Shown here: positions 49,301-56,455 of the stretch, piece after piece | How the letters are laid out: every line of letters starts with the position of its first letter | Position numbering within the stretch: position 1 is the first letter of the stretch | DNA from: Siphonodentalium dalli | Taxonomy: Eukaryota > Mollusca > Scaphopoda > Gadilida > Siphonodentaliidae | Length of the DNA: 64,000 nt | Reading direction: 5' to 3' | Assembly: GCA_032622095.1 (NCBI GenBank) | Contig: CP136065.1 | Location: 242,711,530 to 242,775,529 of the forward strand | Translations under genes and position numbers: made by a program | Notes under the pieces: generated by a model | The model's database searches: none | What the model was told of the DNA's origin: nothing | What the model saw: only the letters and a program-made list of their open reading frames with translations

Positions 49301-51145
49301 CATATATGAAGTTTCAACAAACTATTCCAAGCGTTACTTGAGATACAATATACATACCGTATATGGTATACTTGGCAATGGGGAATGCGCCTGTGGTGCT
49401 GTGTGGCAGCGAAAGAGATAACAAATAAGCCAACTCAATATCTACATATCTGGGCTACATGTACCGGTAAAATATCATGAGCGTCCAACCTGGTGATGCT
49501 TACATTGTTCTCTAGTCACTAATATTCTCATATCATAATCAGAACAGGTAATCACAATACAAAGCTAAGTAATATAATTCCAATAGATTAATTAATCTTT
49601 GATAAATTTGGTTGATTGGATAAAAATGCATCACATATTTGTCCGACCTCGAATCACTCATCCACCCGTCCCTGTTTCTGCATACCCCCCCCCCCTGAAT
49701 GGGCGCGTATTATAGTGCGTTCCACGCAAAATACAGGTTGGTCTCATAAAGAAATACTCCAAGAATATATAGATATATCCATTACATTGATACTCTATAC
49801 TGGCAGAGTGTAATAGTATTTAACGAAATTAAATTTATTTAACGAGAGCAAATATTTGTGCGTGTGTAACACCGGTAGTGTAAATTTAAGCTTTGTGTTA
49901 TACCAAAATACATAATTCATCACGAACGACACCATCCATTCCGAATTCCTTCATTATATAACCGATCGACAACTGATTTCCATAATCCAATTGCGACCTA
50001 CCATACCATAGCAACTACCCGCTTCCGCGTTATTAGCACCAACTATTCACTCTTTTGAAACTTTGATTTACAGGTAATGATAATGTATATGTACTATATT
50101 ATTTATATACTCCACGCATGTTATATTGCTTGTCCTCGTCTGCCTCTATTTATGTTTGACTGTCTGTCATATATATTATAGTAATGTCATTGTGTGGTTT
50201 GTCTTCAGTGTATGTATTTCCATGGTATTAATTGCATGTTTGAGTGTTTAGTTCCTGGACGTTATGTGAAAACAACATGTTTTAAATATAATTAGCGCAC
50301 TGACTATACTAAGTATAATACACATCTATAATTCTAAGTGTTATTATTGACTTGGTGTCCAGGAACAAGAAGTTGAATACGAGTCAAAATGCATGGGATG
50401 CCCGATATATTGATTACAGGACAAACTACTCTGATTGGACGGTTAAGTCATGTGATACTCATGCTGATGCCTATATGAATTCGCATAGGAGAACGCGGCT
50501 GCCTAATGAGAATTTGTTCACGCTAACTGAAGCAAGCACATTTGAAGCAATGGACACTCATATTGAATCTCACATATACAATTTCGGAGGAAGTGTATGG
50601 CGCTGTTCCAATATAATGGAAGATCCGTTCTGTATCAATATTTAAACCCATGTTCAGAATAACACCCTTCTCAACTCTCGGTGAAATGGGCTCCATTTTA
50701 ATGTCCCCGTACCTGGGATGGTTAGTTCTTGGATACCATCATCGCTTTCTGGGCTGGACGATGATGGCGCGGGTTCTTACCCCGACATGTGCGGAAATTG
50801 GTACCGATTTCAAACATGATCTGAGATCAATTTCAATAAGAATTGAAATGAAACGAAGCAAGCTCGTTTGAAGCAATGAACAGTCAGACGTGCCATAAAT
50901 CTGACATAATCTACCGGAGAGGCTGCACATGCACACACACTCGTTGAAAAGATTGGGATCCAAAATTGAGTAACAATTAAAACCCGAAATCCGAGATTAC
51001 ACAATAAATAAACAAACAATTGCTTACCCCTGATTCTTTCCATTTCTCCTCTCTTTGAGTTTAGCTGCTTGTATTGCAGTAAGTTTTATGTCAAGTTCGG
51101 TTATGTCGTCGGGCTGAATTGCGTGACCATTCGCGTGTTTCATTC
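28238..51145 (-). CDS. Astacin-family (M12A) zinc metalloprotease locus, seven exons seen
   Basis: The exons, 5' to 3' on the minus strand, are 51,145-51,028, 46,754-46,669, 40,532-40,415, 39,029-38,960, 36,183-35,980, 33,546-33,420 and 28,350-28,238. All six junctions have GT-AG ends and consistent phases (2, 1, 2, 0, 0, 1). Together they give about 277 codons: partial propeptide, basic R-T-K-R cleavage site, complete astacin catalytic domain, and a short cysteine-rich tail with a TGA stop. Secreted endopeptidase activity is expected from the family. A TAA at 46,688-46,690 interrupts the frame at the position of the conserved V-P-Y tyrosine. The signal-peptide exon was not found; the first visible exon starts mid-codon. 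Introns of 2.4 to 6.1 kb hold many transposons. Confidence 0.9.
28870..30100. repeat. Diverged tandem array, units of about 165 bp (AAGATGGCxGCxxGxGGCCAT)
   Basis: About eight units, each containing gtaaaatccaagatggccgc with tagc, a (t/g)ccatatttt block, then catctagaggtcaccccgaa with tat, tatgaagtttggtgatgatc and cggcctgtagg(g)tgtgccga, all in the same order. Divergence is high (perhaps 20-30%). It lies just outside the 3' end of the protease gene. No frame is conserved. Confidence 0.75.
30101..31985. other. Stretch with no recognised gene; unexplained open frames
   Basis: It contains an open plus-strand frame at 30,332-30,691 (119 codons, Y-R-D-L-I-N-Q-S-R-D-R-I, then G-R-N-Y-L-G-L-Y-H-Q-M-Y) overlapped by open frames in other phases and on the minus strand. 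No family is recognised and no splice pair stands out. The rest is AT-rich; this is intron of the protease locus. Confidence 0.3.
32021..32280. repeat. 38-bp tandem repeat, about seven units
   Basis: The unit atggtatgtcactgatgata, then atgggctgcatattaata, starts at 32,021 and recurs at 32,059 and onward with few changes. One unit is shortened near 32,200. It is a young minisatellite in an intron of the protease locus. Confidence 0.9.
32627..32706. repeat. Short stable hairpin (about 80 bp)
   Basis: The left arm ggtcc, then acagagggtgaattt, pairs with aaattcaccctctgaggacc at the right, leaving a loop around ctagccgctatgcg. Pairing of about 20 bp is near perfect and extends weakly further. Size and shape are similar to a miRNA precursor, but it may equally be a tiny MITE. 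Confidence 0.55.
32790..33070. repeat. 38-bp tandem repeat, about seven units
   Basis: The unit cgttgatcatataacgtgtg, then tttgatagctcgtaccca, starts at 32,823, 32,861 and onward, with units diverging towards 33,070. The period equals that of the unrelated array at 32,021-32,280. Open frames across it (32,905-33,213) are repeat shadows. Confidence 0.9.
33420..33546 (-). CDS. Astacin-like protease, exon after the Met-turn (end of catalytic domain)
   Basis: The acceptor ccatctcacag and donor GATG|GTAAGT bound 127 bases entering in phase 0 and leaving in phase 1. The residues Y-F-S-T-N-G-W-D-T-I and, at the end, I-G-K-S-N-T-R-S-F-Q-D and I-N-T-M-Y-K-C match the closing part of astacin domains (I-G-Q-R-x-x-L-S-x-x-D, then L-Y-x-C). 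The final Cys is the conserved disulfide partner. Confidence 0.9.
33610..33695. repeat. Fragment of the TTAAAGG element family
   Basis: aactgccataaacagaaaga and agacaaattttgttcttata with ccaatca match the interior of the element at 61,405-61,912. Only about 75 bp remain. Confidence 0.55.
33700..34845. other. Intron stretch with no recognised feature
   Basis: AT-rich. An open minus-strand frame of 90 codons at 33,753-34,025 has no motif or splice signal. Nothing else was seen. Confidence 0.35.
34848..34966. repeat. Hairpin with arms of about 40 bp
   Basis: gtatgtcgaactggaaatta with cattattggtg is matched in reverse by caccaagaacgtaatttcca with ggtcgacttacat. The unit is about 118 bp and is probably a small foldback element. 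Confidence 0.65.
34967..35820. other. Intron stretch; repeat with TCCGTCCGTC run
   Basis: It contains catccgtccgtccgtcgg near 35,077 in a context (cgacatatatgctattgtcg) that looks like an interspersed repeat of moderate GC content. An open frame there (34,968-35,246) follows the repeat. No gene is seen. Confidence 0.35.
35980..36183 (-). CDS. Astacin-like protease, active-site exon
   Basis: The acceptor ctctttttaatacag and donor AGATAT|GTAAGT enclose 204 bases, 68 codons, phase 0 at both ends. The exon opens K-K-L-I-V-H-E-L-G-H-A-L-G-L-I-H-E-Q, the complete HExxHxxGxxHEQ zinc site with three His ligands and the catalytic Glu. Y-D-Y-S-S-V-M-H-Y-G near the end is the astacin Met-turn with its Tyr. 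All catalytic residues are intact. Confidence 0.95.
36330..36830. mobile_element. Element X, copy 3 (with partial second copy)
   Basis: From cagcatgttctcccgaaaac at 36,332 through ttatttcgttttatggcgcg and the inverted blocks around acattatcgactcaaaatta to gcagataatgtgcgggttca. A second partial copy, repeating atgtgattacttgattctaa and ttcgttttatggcgcgggcc, follows to about 36,800. It lacks the TTAA insertion found in copies 1 and 2, so it shows the empty site. Confidence 0.65.
37029..37649. mobile_element. TTAA-flanked element with TIR AGGGGTACTGTAC (0.62 kb)
   Basis: TTAA-AGGGGTACTGTAC at the left and its exact complement GTACTGTACCCCT-TTAA at the right (TTAA at 37,029-37,032 and 37,646-37,649). 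The TTAAAGG start resembles T2/Kolobok-like elements. Inside, the minus strand has an intact 90-codon frame (37,553-37,281) beginning M-S-T-E-N-V-P-L-T-G-Y and ending in a basic K-K-R-R-N-K region. No transposase motif is recognised. Confidence 0.8.
37650..38955. other. Intron stretch with small inverted repeats only
   Basis: A short inverted repeat (tgttggtgaataacaccact against agtggttttattcaccgaca) lies at about 38,243-38,300. The remainder is AT-rich intron of the protease locus. Confidence 0.4.
38960..39029 (-). CDS. Astacin-like protease, small exon between N- and C-subdomain blocks
   Basis: The acceptor tctgtttattattcag and donor TCC|GTGAGT bound only 70 bases. One base completes Gly, then 23 codons read C-W-S-Y-I-G-K-V-N-G-S-Q-D-M-S-L and G-G-C-V-S. 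These match the astacin G-C-x-S-x-[VI]-G-[RK]-x-x-G-x-Q-x-x-S-L ... C segment. Both cysteines are kept. Phase 2 to 0 fits the neighbours exactly. Confidence 0.92.
39416..39922. mobile_element. TTAAAGG-family element, copy 1 (plus orientation)
   Basis: Bounded by TTAA at 39,416 and 39,922. It begins ttaaagacacggttggcctt and ends ggccgcacgtgcctttaa. The interior is nearly identical to 45,293-45,796 and contains two ATAAAGAGCGTT motifs at about 39,647 and 39,685. It is non-coding and non-autonomous. Confidence 0.8.
39923..40410. other. Intron stretch with no recognised feature
   Basis: Contains small inverted motifs such as aacttccggaagtcacgtga, but no element boundary or exon. Confidence 0.35.
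40415..40532 (-). CDS. Astacin-like protease, catalytic N-subdomain exon
   Basis: The acceptor ctctcgtcacatag and donor TTGGG|GTGAGT bound 118 bases entering in phase 1 and leaving in phase 2. The residues A-D-K-A-V-I-A-A-S-M-A-D-W-E and V-T-C-I-Q-F-V-P-R correspond to the helix and T-C-[IV]-x-F strand of astacins, with the first conserved Cys. The frame is open and continuous with exons on either side. Confidence 0.92.
40540..41945. other. Intron stretch with no recognised feature
   Basis: AT-rich intron of the protease locus. A 73-codon minus-strand frame at 40,940-41,161 has no splice signals or motif. Confidence 0.35.
41950..42904. repeat. Minisatellite of about 950 bp, 22-bp and 26-bp unit types
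   Basis: About 40 units of tcatgtatggtgtccctcta with either a short spacer (period 22 bp) or an aacaa-containing spacer (period 26 bp). The two unit types occur in blocks. Divergence is very low, so recent unequal exchange is likely. It lies in the intron between protease exons at 40.5 and 46.7 kb. Confidence 0.95.
42905..43460. other. Intron stretch with no recognised feature
   Basis: AT-rich, no exon, no array. Confidence 0.35.
43467..43747. repeat. Inverted-repeat element with TTTGGCAGCCATTTGCAG arms
   Basis: The left arm gcgagaaaatatataaaaca, then ttttggcagccatttgcag, is matched by ctgcaaatggctgccaaaac and tgttttgtttattttctcgc on the right. Arms are about 75 bp with small gaps. A small foldback or MITE. 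Confidence 0.7.
44113..44258. repeat. Hairpin element
   Basis: gtatctcacactcgtcctat and tttatacgtaatttatcaac pair with gttgataaattccgtataaa and actcatgtgagatcc. The inner stem gagcctcggtaaacctcggctc forms the tip. It abuts the LTR-like sequence that follows. Confidence 0.7.
44259..44526 (+). mobile_element. LTR end of a retroelement (TATA box to CA-proximal end)
   Basis: ctatatataaacg at about 44,263 looks like an LTR TATA box. About 260 bp later a tRNA-Pro-like primer-binding site follows directly. A diverged second copy of this sequence (shared phrases taggagtc, tttatctcat, ggtgtgaatc, ttatcaattagaaatg) lies at 46,060-46,290, supporting a repeated LTR. The 5' boundary is obscured by the hairpin at 44,113-44,258. 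Confidence 0.55.
44527..44544 (+). other. Putative tRNA-Pro primer-binding site
   Basis: TGGGGGTTCGTCCGTGAA matches the well-known retroviral tRNA-Pro site (TGGGGGCTCGTCCGGGAT) at 15 of 18 positions. It follows LTR-like sequence ending tgttgttaca with two bases between, the expected position. Confidence 0.55.
44611..44832 (+). pseudogene. Cold-shock domain (Y-box protein) remnant
   Basis: Seventy-four codons align with the Y-box cold-shock domain. V-K, then TGA where Trp is expected (44,617-44,619), F-K-V, a decayed RNP1 segment, then E-E-V-F-V-H-F-K-S-L (RNP2 V-F-V-H intact). L-G-D-G-E-S-V-E-L, V-T-R-P-G-D and V-K-G-K-stop follow. Vertebrate Y-box genes split this domain by introns, whereas here it is continuous, so a reverse-transcribed copy is likely. 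It begins only about 65 bp after the primer-binding site. Confidence 0.75.
45239..45930. repeat. Tandem repeat of about 55 bp interrupted by a TTAA element
   Basis: aaggttggggatgtgtgtca, then gggtggatttattgccggat and gagtacattcggaatt, occurs at 45,239-45,294 and again at 45,795-45,852. More diverged units follow to about 45,930 (gttgggggagtgtgacaggg). The TTAA element lies exactly between the two identical units. Confidence 0.7.
45293..45796. mobile_element. TTAAAGG-family element, copy 2 (plus orientation)
   Basis: TTAA at 45,293-45,296 and 45,793-45,796. Ends ttaaaggtacggttggcctt and ggcctcacgtgcctttaa. Nearly identical to 39,416-39,922 and, inverted, to 60,907-61,408. Two ATAAAGAGCGTT motifs lie near 45,519 and 45,560. 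The imperfect TIR is about 10 bp (AGGTACG against CGTGCCT). Confidence 0.85.
46060..46340 (+). mobile_element. Second LTR-like copy with decayed primer-binding region
   Basis: It is collinear with 44,330-44,560: taggagtcaactttatctca, ggtaggtgtgaatctc, tatcttatcaattagaaatg, then ttcttcgtctgagaaagct where the primer site should be. Identity is about 65-70% by eye. It may be the LTR and leader of a separate insertion of the same family. Confidence 0.4.
46669..46754 (-). CDS. Astacin-like protease, cleavage-site and N-terminal catalytic exon, with in-frame stop
   Basis: The acceptor gatttacctcgttacag and donor TTTG|GTAAGT bound 86 bases. One base completes Gly, then T-R-T-K-R-S gives a basic processing site. 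R-W-T-D-K-K-V-P follows, as at the start of astacin catalytic domains (W-x-x-x-x-[IV]-P-Y). The next codon is TAA (46,690-46,688) where Tyr is expected, and V-I-S-S-V-F continues the family pattern. One base change would account for it. Splice sites and phases are otherwise perfect. Confidence 0.82.
46766..47700. repeat. Degenerate tandem array, period about 50-65 bp
   Basis: A unit of 50 bp (gtacacgtctactgttgtaa, then agatgtataatcactgcatg and tatagata) is regular at 46,801-46,960, then degrades to units of 55-65 bp (gacatgtctactgtcgtaac, then gaggtataatcactgcat) up to 47,700. About 15 units. It begins just upstream on the map of the protease exon at 46,669-46,754. Confidence 0.85.
47746..48190. 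mobile_element. GTGACCCGCCAT element with paired hairpins, copy 1; TSD AAAT
   Basis: TIRs GTGACCCGCCATATCAAATC (left, 47,746) and its complement ending GGGTTAC at 48,190, flanked on both sides by AAAT (47,742-47,745 and 48,191-48,194), a 4-bp target duplication. Two palindromes of about 70 bp, gccaatgcattctcttatat with atgcgag on each side, lie at about 47,781-47,851 and 48,071-48,139 in inverted orientation to each other. The interior spacer is non-coding. Confidence 0.88.
48430..48484. repeat. 55-bp sequence identical to 53,280-53,334
   Basis: aattgatatccatatgccct, then gtatttctcataacctctta and cgtatactaggttaa, is identical base for base at both places, in the same orientation, 4.85 kb apart. 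Flanking sequences differ. It may be a very recent small duplication or the conserved end of an element. Confidence 0.85.
48485..51020. other. Intron stretch, mostly unrecognised
   Basis: A short open frame at 48,815-49,063 (plus) and a 97-codon frame at 50,352-50,645 (plus, preceded by gacttggtgtccag) have no recognised motif. A C-run lies at about 49,687-49,696. No array or element boundary was found. Confidence 0.35.
51028..51145 (-). CDS. Astacin-like protease, candidate propeptide exon
   Basis: The acceptor gtttttgtctccag and donor CAGGG|GTAAGC bound 118 bases with one open frame: M-K-H-A-N-G-H-A-I-Q-P-D-D-I-T-E-L-D, ending K-E-R-R-N-G-K-N-Q. It is charged and without hydrophobic core, as propeptides often are. 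Exit phase 2 fits exactly the entry of the exon at 46,754. The entry needs one base from a further upstream exon, which should carry the signal peptide and was not found. The internal Met is probably not the start. Confidence 0.6.
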
Positions 51146-51159
51146 CTGGAGACAAAAAC

Positions 51160-52725
51160 ATCAATTGTTCAAATGAGCTGGGATGCAAACTAATTCAGTT
51201 CATAAAAAGTGTAAAATATTTGCAAAACATTGTCATTTTCTCTGATCACTACCGGGACTAGTGTCCCAATGGAGCCGGCATCAATTAAACGAATAACGTG
51301 TCCAGGTGGAAGAAAATAAAAAATCGCTATCAAGGACCCGTATTTATGGAGGTTTCGGCGGTTGGTTGTAAGTCCATAATATTGGTTATATGGTCAAACC
51401 AATATGGTCAGGGACCTGACTAGGGGTCTCCGTCGGGGGGGGTCTATAACTAACAAAATACTGGTCGGAATATCAAGCAATTATAACAATTTTAAACCGT
51501 TTGTGATGTAAAATGCCCAACTAGTGTGCCAGGCATGACAATCCGATTGTTGACCAAATATGGGGGGTGAGACACCCCGGTAACCCAACTAGTCGCAACA
51601 CACCGATTTATCTTTTAGCCTATACAGTTTTATACTAGGCGGAATCTGGTGGACTGAGGTCCACTTCTGAAGAATCAATCATATTCCATATTGTTCATTT
51701 GTGGGAATTTTGTCAAACCTATGATCTTAGCGAATTTATGCTGCCATCTTGTTGGCAATATCTGAACTGTTTATTAAATGTTGAGCTGAAATTGATAAAG
51801 GTACATCCAGAAAACATAACAAGGGTGATAATCGTTGTTTCTATATTTTTTCAACTCCATGACGTTAAAAGTCATTTCATTTTGACAAATTAGGCCATTT
51901 TGAATACCATCTATGTTTTTCCAGATTTCTCAAATTCCCCAATAGTCCAGTGCATTTATGAGAAAATAGGGTTGAACCTCTAAATAATTGCAACACAAAA
52001 TATTTTGTTTTATTTTGGTTGGGAGCATCATAGAGTATACTCAGTTAAAAATCAACAAAAATCTGAACATGCGAAATGGCCTTTTTGAGGCAAAAAGTGG
52101 CGAAAATGATGAAAGTTGTGAAAAATGGAGATTAACATTTTTTGTTAATAACTCTTGATGTAAACATACAATTGTTATATTTTCACAATGATAAACTGTG
52201 GTACAGTTGTATCCAATATTTTGTATGATTTTATTCTATAAATATTGATTAAATATTCGAAATTTGGGTCAAAAAGTTTAAATATTTGCCAAAATTCAGT
52301 GAAAACTGGAAGTCTACAATAACTCTTGATGCAGTTGTAAAATTGTCATAACTGGGCTTGGAACTATTGTTATATAGTTATATCCACAATTGTGGGGTTT
52401 TTTCATGTTGTTACTACAAGCAAATAATCTAAATATTTTAGGGTGAAAAGATGTAAAAATGACAAGAAATCAGAGAAAAATGGAATTTCACATTACATGT
52501 TTATGCATTAGAAAATTGCCATAGTTGGACTTGGATTGTTGTCAGTCAGTTATATATGGGATTTTCCATCAATTTTGGGCCAGGTTGTGGTATCAATGAC
52601 ACTAAGTTGTCCATATCTTGTGGCAAAATAGTGAAAAAAGAGAAAAAATATAGAAATTTATTTTAAATATATAGAATTTTGAAAAAATAATAAGTCTGGA
52701 TAGATCGTTCTGATTTTCAGTCTAG
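51160..52725. other. AT-rich stretch with no recognised feature
   Basis: Very AT-rich. The signal-peptide exon of the protease should lie somewhere above 51,145 on the minus strand but was not identified here. The phrase ctgactaggggtctc near 51,418 repeats one at 39,198. Confidence 0.35.
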
Positions 52726-52729
52726 GCCT

Positions 52730-54300
52730 CCATAAGTCTATTAACCAATTATAAACAACATACTAAAAATCTAAAAGGATCAAGAAAGGCGAAATTGATA
52801 AATTTTGTGAAATAAATTTATTAAAATTTGGTAAAATACCTATTTTATAGCTTTTCAAGGATGTTTATAAAAAACTTCATTTCACATGTCCTTCCATTTA
52901 TAGATCCATTTTGTTGAGTACACAATCCTGATTACAGAACAGAAAACATTTTCCAGATACGTTGAGAATTTTTCGAGTTATGTGCCTCCAAAATTGGGAG
53001 TTTGTCTAATTTCGGAGCCTCAATTTCTGAAGAATTAGCTAAACTCCATATTTTAGGGTCTAGTATTTTAAAAACTTGAGAACAATGAAGGGATATCTTA
53101 CTATTGTATTAGTTGCCTCACTATATTGTGCACAAAAAATGATTTCTTTATGCATCTATGACCGAGAAGACAAAAACATTCACAAAATGTGTGTTCCATT
53201 GTATGGACTTAGCCAAATTTGCCTTGTGACACAGAACTGGTGTGATGAAATACCATATTTGAGGTCATACAACCCAATAAATTGATATCCATATGCCCTG
53301 TATTTCTCATAACCTCTTACGTATACTAGGTTAAATACACTGTGCTGTAATTGCTAAACACATATGTGCCATAATCAACTTATGGCCCTATGAATCCTTT
53401 GTTTTGACTCTTTTCCAAAAATGCCAATTTGGACTGTTTTGTGGTGTTTTTGTCCATTTTAAAGTTTTTTTTTGTGCACAAATAGTAAACAACAATGAAT
53501 ACAATTAGTGTTTAATGTGTAAAATCATTTGAACGTTCCTCCTAAAACACTTCGTGTTGGAAAAAATATGATTACATTGGTTATGCCAATCAACAGTCAC
53601 TGGATTTCACATATTTTTCAAGAAAATCTTGTCACCATATTCCAGTCATTGGCGACAAAGGGTTGTTTTATTCCAGTTTGTGCAGATTATTCTTGCATGG
53701 TAAACAGTTTAGTACTTTAATAATTCTTAGATGTTTATTTAGAACTTTATCAGCATGTTATATAGAACCAGCCGAAATAATGATTCACCATTTCGCCATT
53801 GAGTTACAACAAAAAGGATCGTAGCTCGAAATATGAACATCAAAACAGGAAGCAGTTTACTCTGTATGAAAGAGTAAGGTTTGTAGGAGCTGGTGATGTT
53901 AAAGTTTTATGCATCAAGGTCCATATTTTCTAGATTTTGTCAAGGAATCCCTTCATTTTGCTTTATTTTTTTAAATACAAGACCATAAAAAATGGATTTT
54001 AACTAATTTTGAGAAATTGAGCCTCCGAAATTAGACGAACTCCAAATTTTGGAGGCACATAACTAAAAAAATACTGAACGTATCTAGGAAAGGTTTTCTG
54101 TTCTGTAATCAGGGTTGTGCACTCTACAAAATGGATATATAAATGGAAGGAGATGTGAAAGGAAGTTTTTTAAAAACATCCTTAAAAAGCTATAAAATGA
54201 GTATTTTACCAAATTTTTACAAATTTATTTCACAAAATTCATCAATTTCACATTTCTTGATTCTTGTTGATTTTTAGTATATTATTTGTGATGGGTTAAA
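52730..54300. repeat. Foldback with arms of about 320 bp
   Basis: The left arm (about 52,740-53,040: tttgtgaaataaatttatta, then gattacagaacagaaaac, gttatgtgcctccaaaattg and tctaatttcggagcctcaat) is matched in reverse complement at about 54,010-54,290, with identity about 85% by eye. The loop of about 0.95 kb contains short frames only. The arms are very AT-rich. A partial direct repeat of loop sequence (gcatctat, then ggtgttccattgtat) recurs after the right arm at 54,409-54,530. Confidence 0.75.
53280..53334. repeat. 55-bp sequence identical to 48,430-48,484
   Basis: Second copy of the exact 55-bp repeat. It lies in the loop of the foldback at 52.7-54.3 kb. Confidence 0.85.
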
Positions 54301-54534
54301 GTACTTATTCCCACTGAGAAACTTTGTGTTGCAATTATTTTGATGTGAAACCATAAATGCACTGGACTACAAGGCTGATTCCGGGTCAGCTGGTAGAATC
54401 TTCGTATGCATCTATTATTGAGAAGATAAAAGTATTCTTAAACAAAATAGGTGTTCCATTGTATGAACTTAGCTACAGTTGCCTGTGGCACCGCATTGGT
54501 TGATAAAATGCCATATTTTAGGTAATGTAAATGA

Positions 54535-55750
54535 AATTATGTTTTTATTAACATTAGTGAAAAACCATCAATTGAGTATTTTACCAACTTTTCACAAATT
54601 GACTTCACAAAATTAACCGATTTCCCATTTTTTAAATCTTGTTTCTTTTGTAGTTCTAATATGTGCTTTATAATGGTTTAATGTACTTATTCCTGTTGAG
54701 AAACATTGTGTTGCTATTAGTTTGAGGTTTGGCATTTTTCCTCATAATTGCACTAGATAAATAAGAATTTATCATAATCCGTAATATCTAAAAACATAGG
54801 TAAAGAATTGGCGAACTGTGTGATTATTTGTCGTTCAAATCTTGGAATGAAGTTCATGTCATCACAAAATTATACTCGTGTTCAACCTGCTTCGTTGAGA
54901 ACCGCGTAAAAATCAAACCTACTATATATAGGGTATTTTTTCACAACCGGTTACCAACAGTGTATTCATTCACCTGGGTTAGAGTCGATGACCCCCTGCA
55001 TTTCCTGGTCAATCGACTTTCTCCTCCCTGGTCGCCCGTTTGCAAATTGGAAGCCACATACCACCACAACCACAAGTACCACCTGTAACACAGTAATGAA
55101 TGTTTCAATCCTTCATATTCAACCAGCTTTGCATTCTACAAAAATAGATAACCGTCTATGTCGGAACCATGATACATATTACGTCACTCCGGATGAAAGT
55201 ATCTTCTCTGCCTGGTACACCCGTGCATTGTAGGTCTACTGGCCGTGTTAGAGGTCGTGATTGTGATGTTATTGGCGGCAAACTTTGTTGTAATAGGGGA
55301 TACCATGCTCGCATTAACACTCATCGGGCCAACTAACTACTAAATTACCGAAGTTCGAAAAACTGATATTTTACCGAGATTCGCCAGTATTGATTACTAA
55401 AATTCAGAGAATACCTACAGTGTTTGTGTTAATACTGAAATATCTTATGAGAGTCTGGAAAGTAATATAGAATTTTCAAGAAATTAGATATTTCTTTCCA
55501 GACACGAATGAGATGTTACAGGTATTCAAACAAAAACTGTGGGTATTTTTTATTATATTCACCTTATTAATGCTCAAAGTTGCTGAATTATGCGGCATTT
55601 TCACTTTTAATTGTACAACAAATTGAAGAATACTCTGAAAGAAACAACTAGTTGACCCAAATTTTTAAAAAGCTACAGTAAAATAACCAAATTATTTCAC
55701 TGTGGATTCTAAGAGGTATACGACCATCTACATTTCCTGTAATTCCCTCT
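54535..55750. other. Stretch with no recognised feature
   Basis: Short overlapping open frames at 54,828-55,233 have no motif. AT-rich elsewhere. Confidence 0.35.
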
Positions 55751-55756
55751 ATTTTA

Positions 55757-56261
55757 TACCTTACTCATATTTAAATTCGCGCAGTACTATTTTTCGCCCG
55801 CCCATTGGTGTGTGAATTTAAAACTGAGCGAAAAATAGTATGATTCCAAAGTTTAATATAAACCACAGTTCACAGGAGACACAAGAGGGCTATGTTGCTG
55901 ATTTTAGATATAGTATGATCGTTTAAATAGACAATTACGCCTATACATGTATGTATATATTTACATTCGGTCAACTGATATCAAGACCATTGCTCACAAT
56001 GCCAAGTGACAAATCGTGGTCACATAGACATTTTTGAAATACTTGTATAAGAAATACTAATATTCCAGGTTGCCACAAAATTATGATGTATATATAGTTA
56101 CTAGTTTATTGCTTGCACGATGTAAATCCGCCGCGATGGTAATAGTACATAAATATTTTTATCAGTTTTGAATTCGCGCATCTATGTGCGCGAATTTAAA
56201 GTGCGCGCATTCAAAACTGAACGAAAAATGGTACTGCGCGAATATAAATACGAGTAAGGTA
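55757..56261. mobile_element. TA-flanked MITE (mariner-like insertion) with about 40-bp TIRs
   Basis: TA at 55,757-55,758 and 56,260-56,261 flank inverted termini ccttactcatatttaaattc, then gcgcagtactatttttcg, and cgaaaaatggtactgcgcga, then atataaatacgagtaagg. Subterminal copies of the aactgagcgaaaaatagta motif occur on both sides. The interior is non-coding. TA flanks fit a Tc1/mariner-type mechanism. Confidence 0.75.
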
Positions 56262-56455
56262 TTCAACCAGCTTATGGTTGACACTAATTTGTATCACGTA
56301 AAGGCATATATAAGTATACATACTCGACCGGTCAGTAAAAACAGGTCGTGGTGTTGATGATCATTTTGATGATACTGCTATTTGAACTTTAAAACTTGAT
56401 ACCATATAACCACACATGAAGTCAAACAAGTTGTAGACGAAAACAATCGTCCACA

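Noticed and set aside
49300-49400. Minus-strand segment reading L-P-S-I-P-Y, considered as the missing N-terminal protease exon
   Set aside because: Only about a dozen codons fit and the conserved Trp is absent. The exon at 46,669-46,754 fits by sequence and by phase on both sides.
50352-50645. 97-codon plus-strand frame preceded by gacttggtgtccag
   Set aside because: No motif is recognised and it ends in a stop without a donor. It lies antisense within the protease intron, with nothing to separate it from chance.
53076-53285. 69-codon plus-strand frame with a signal-peptide-like start
   Set aside because: It sits in the loop of an AT-rich foldback, its diverged direct repeat at 54.4 kb does not keep the frame, and there is no other support.
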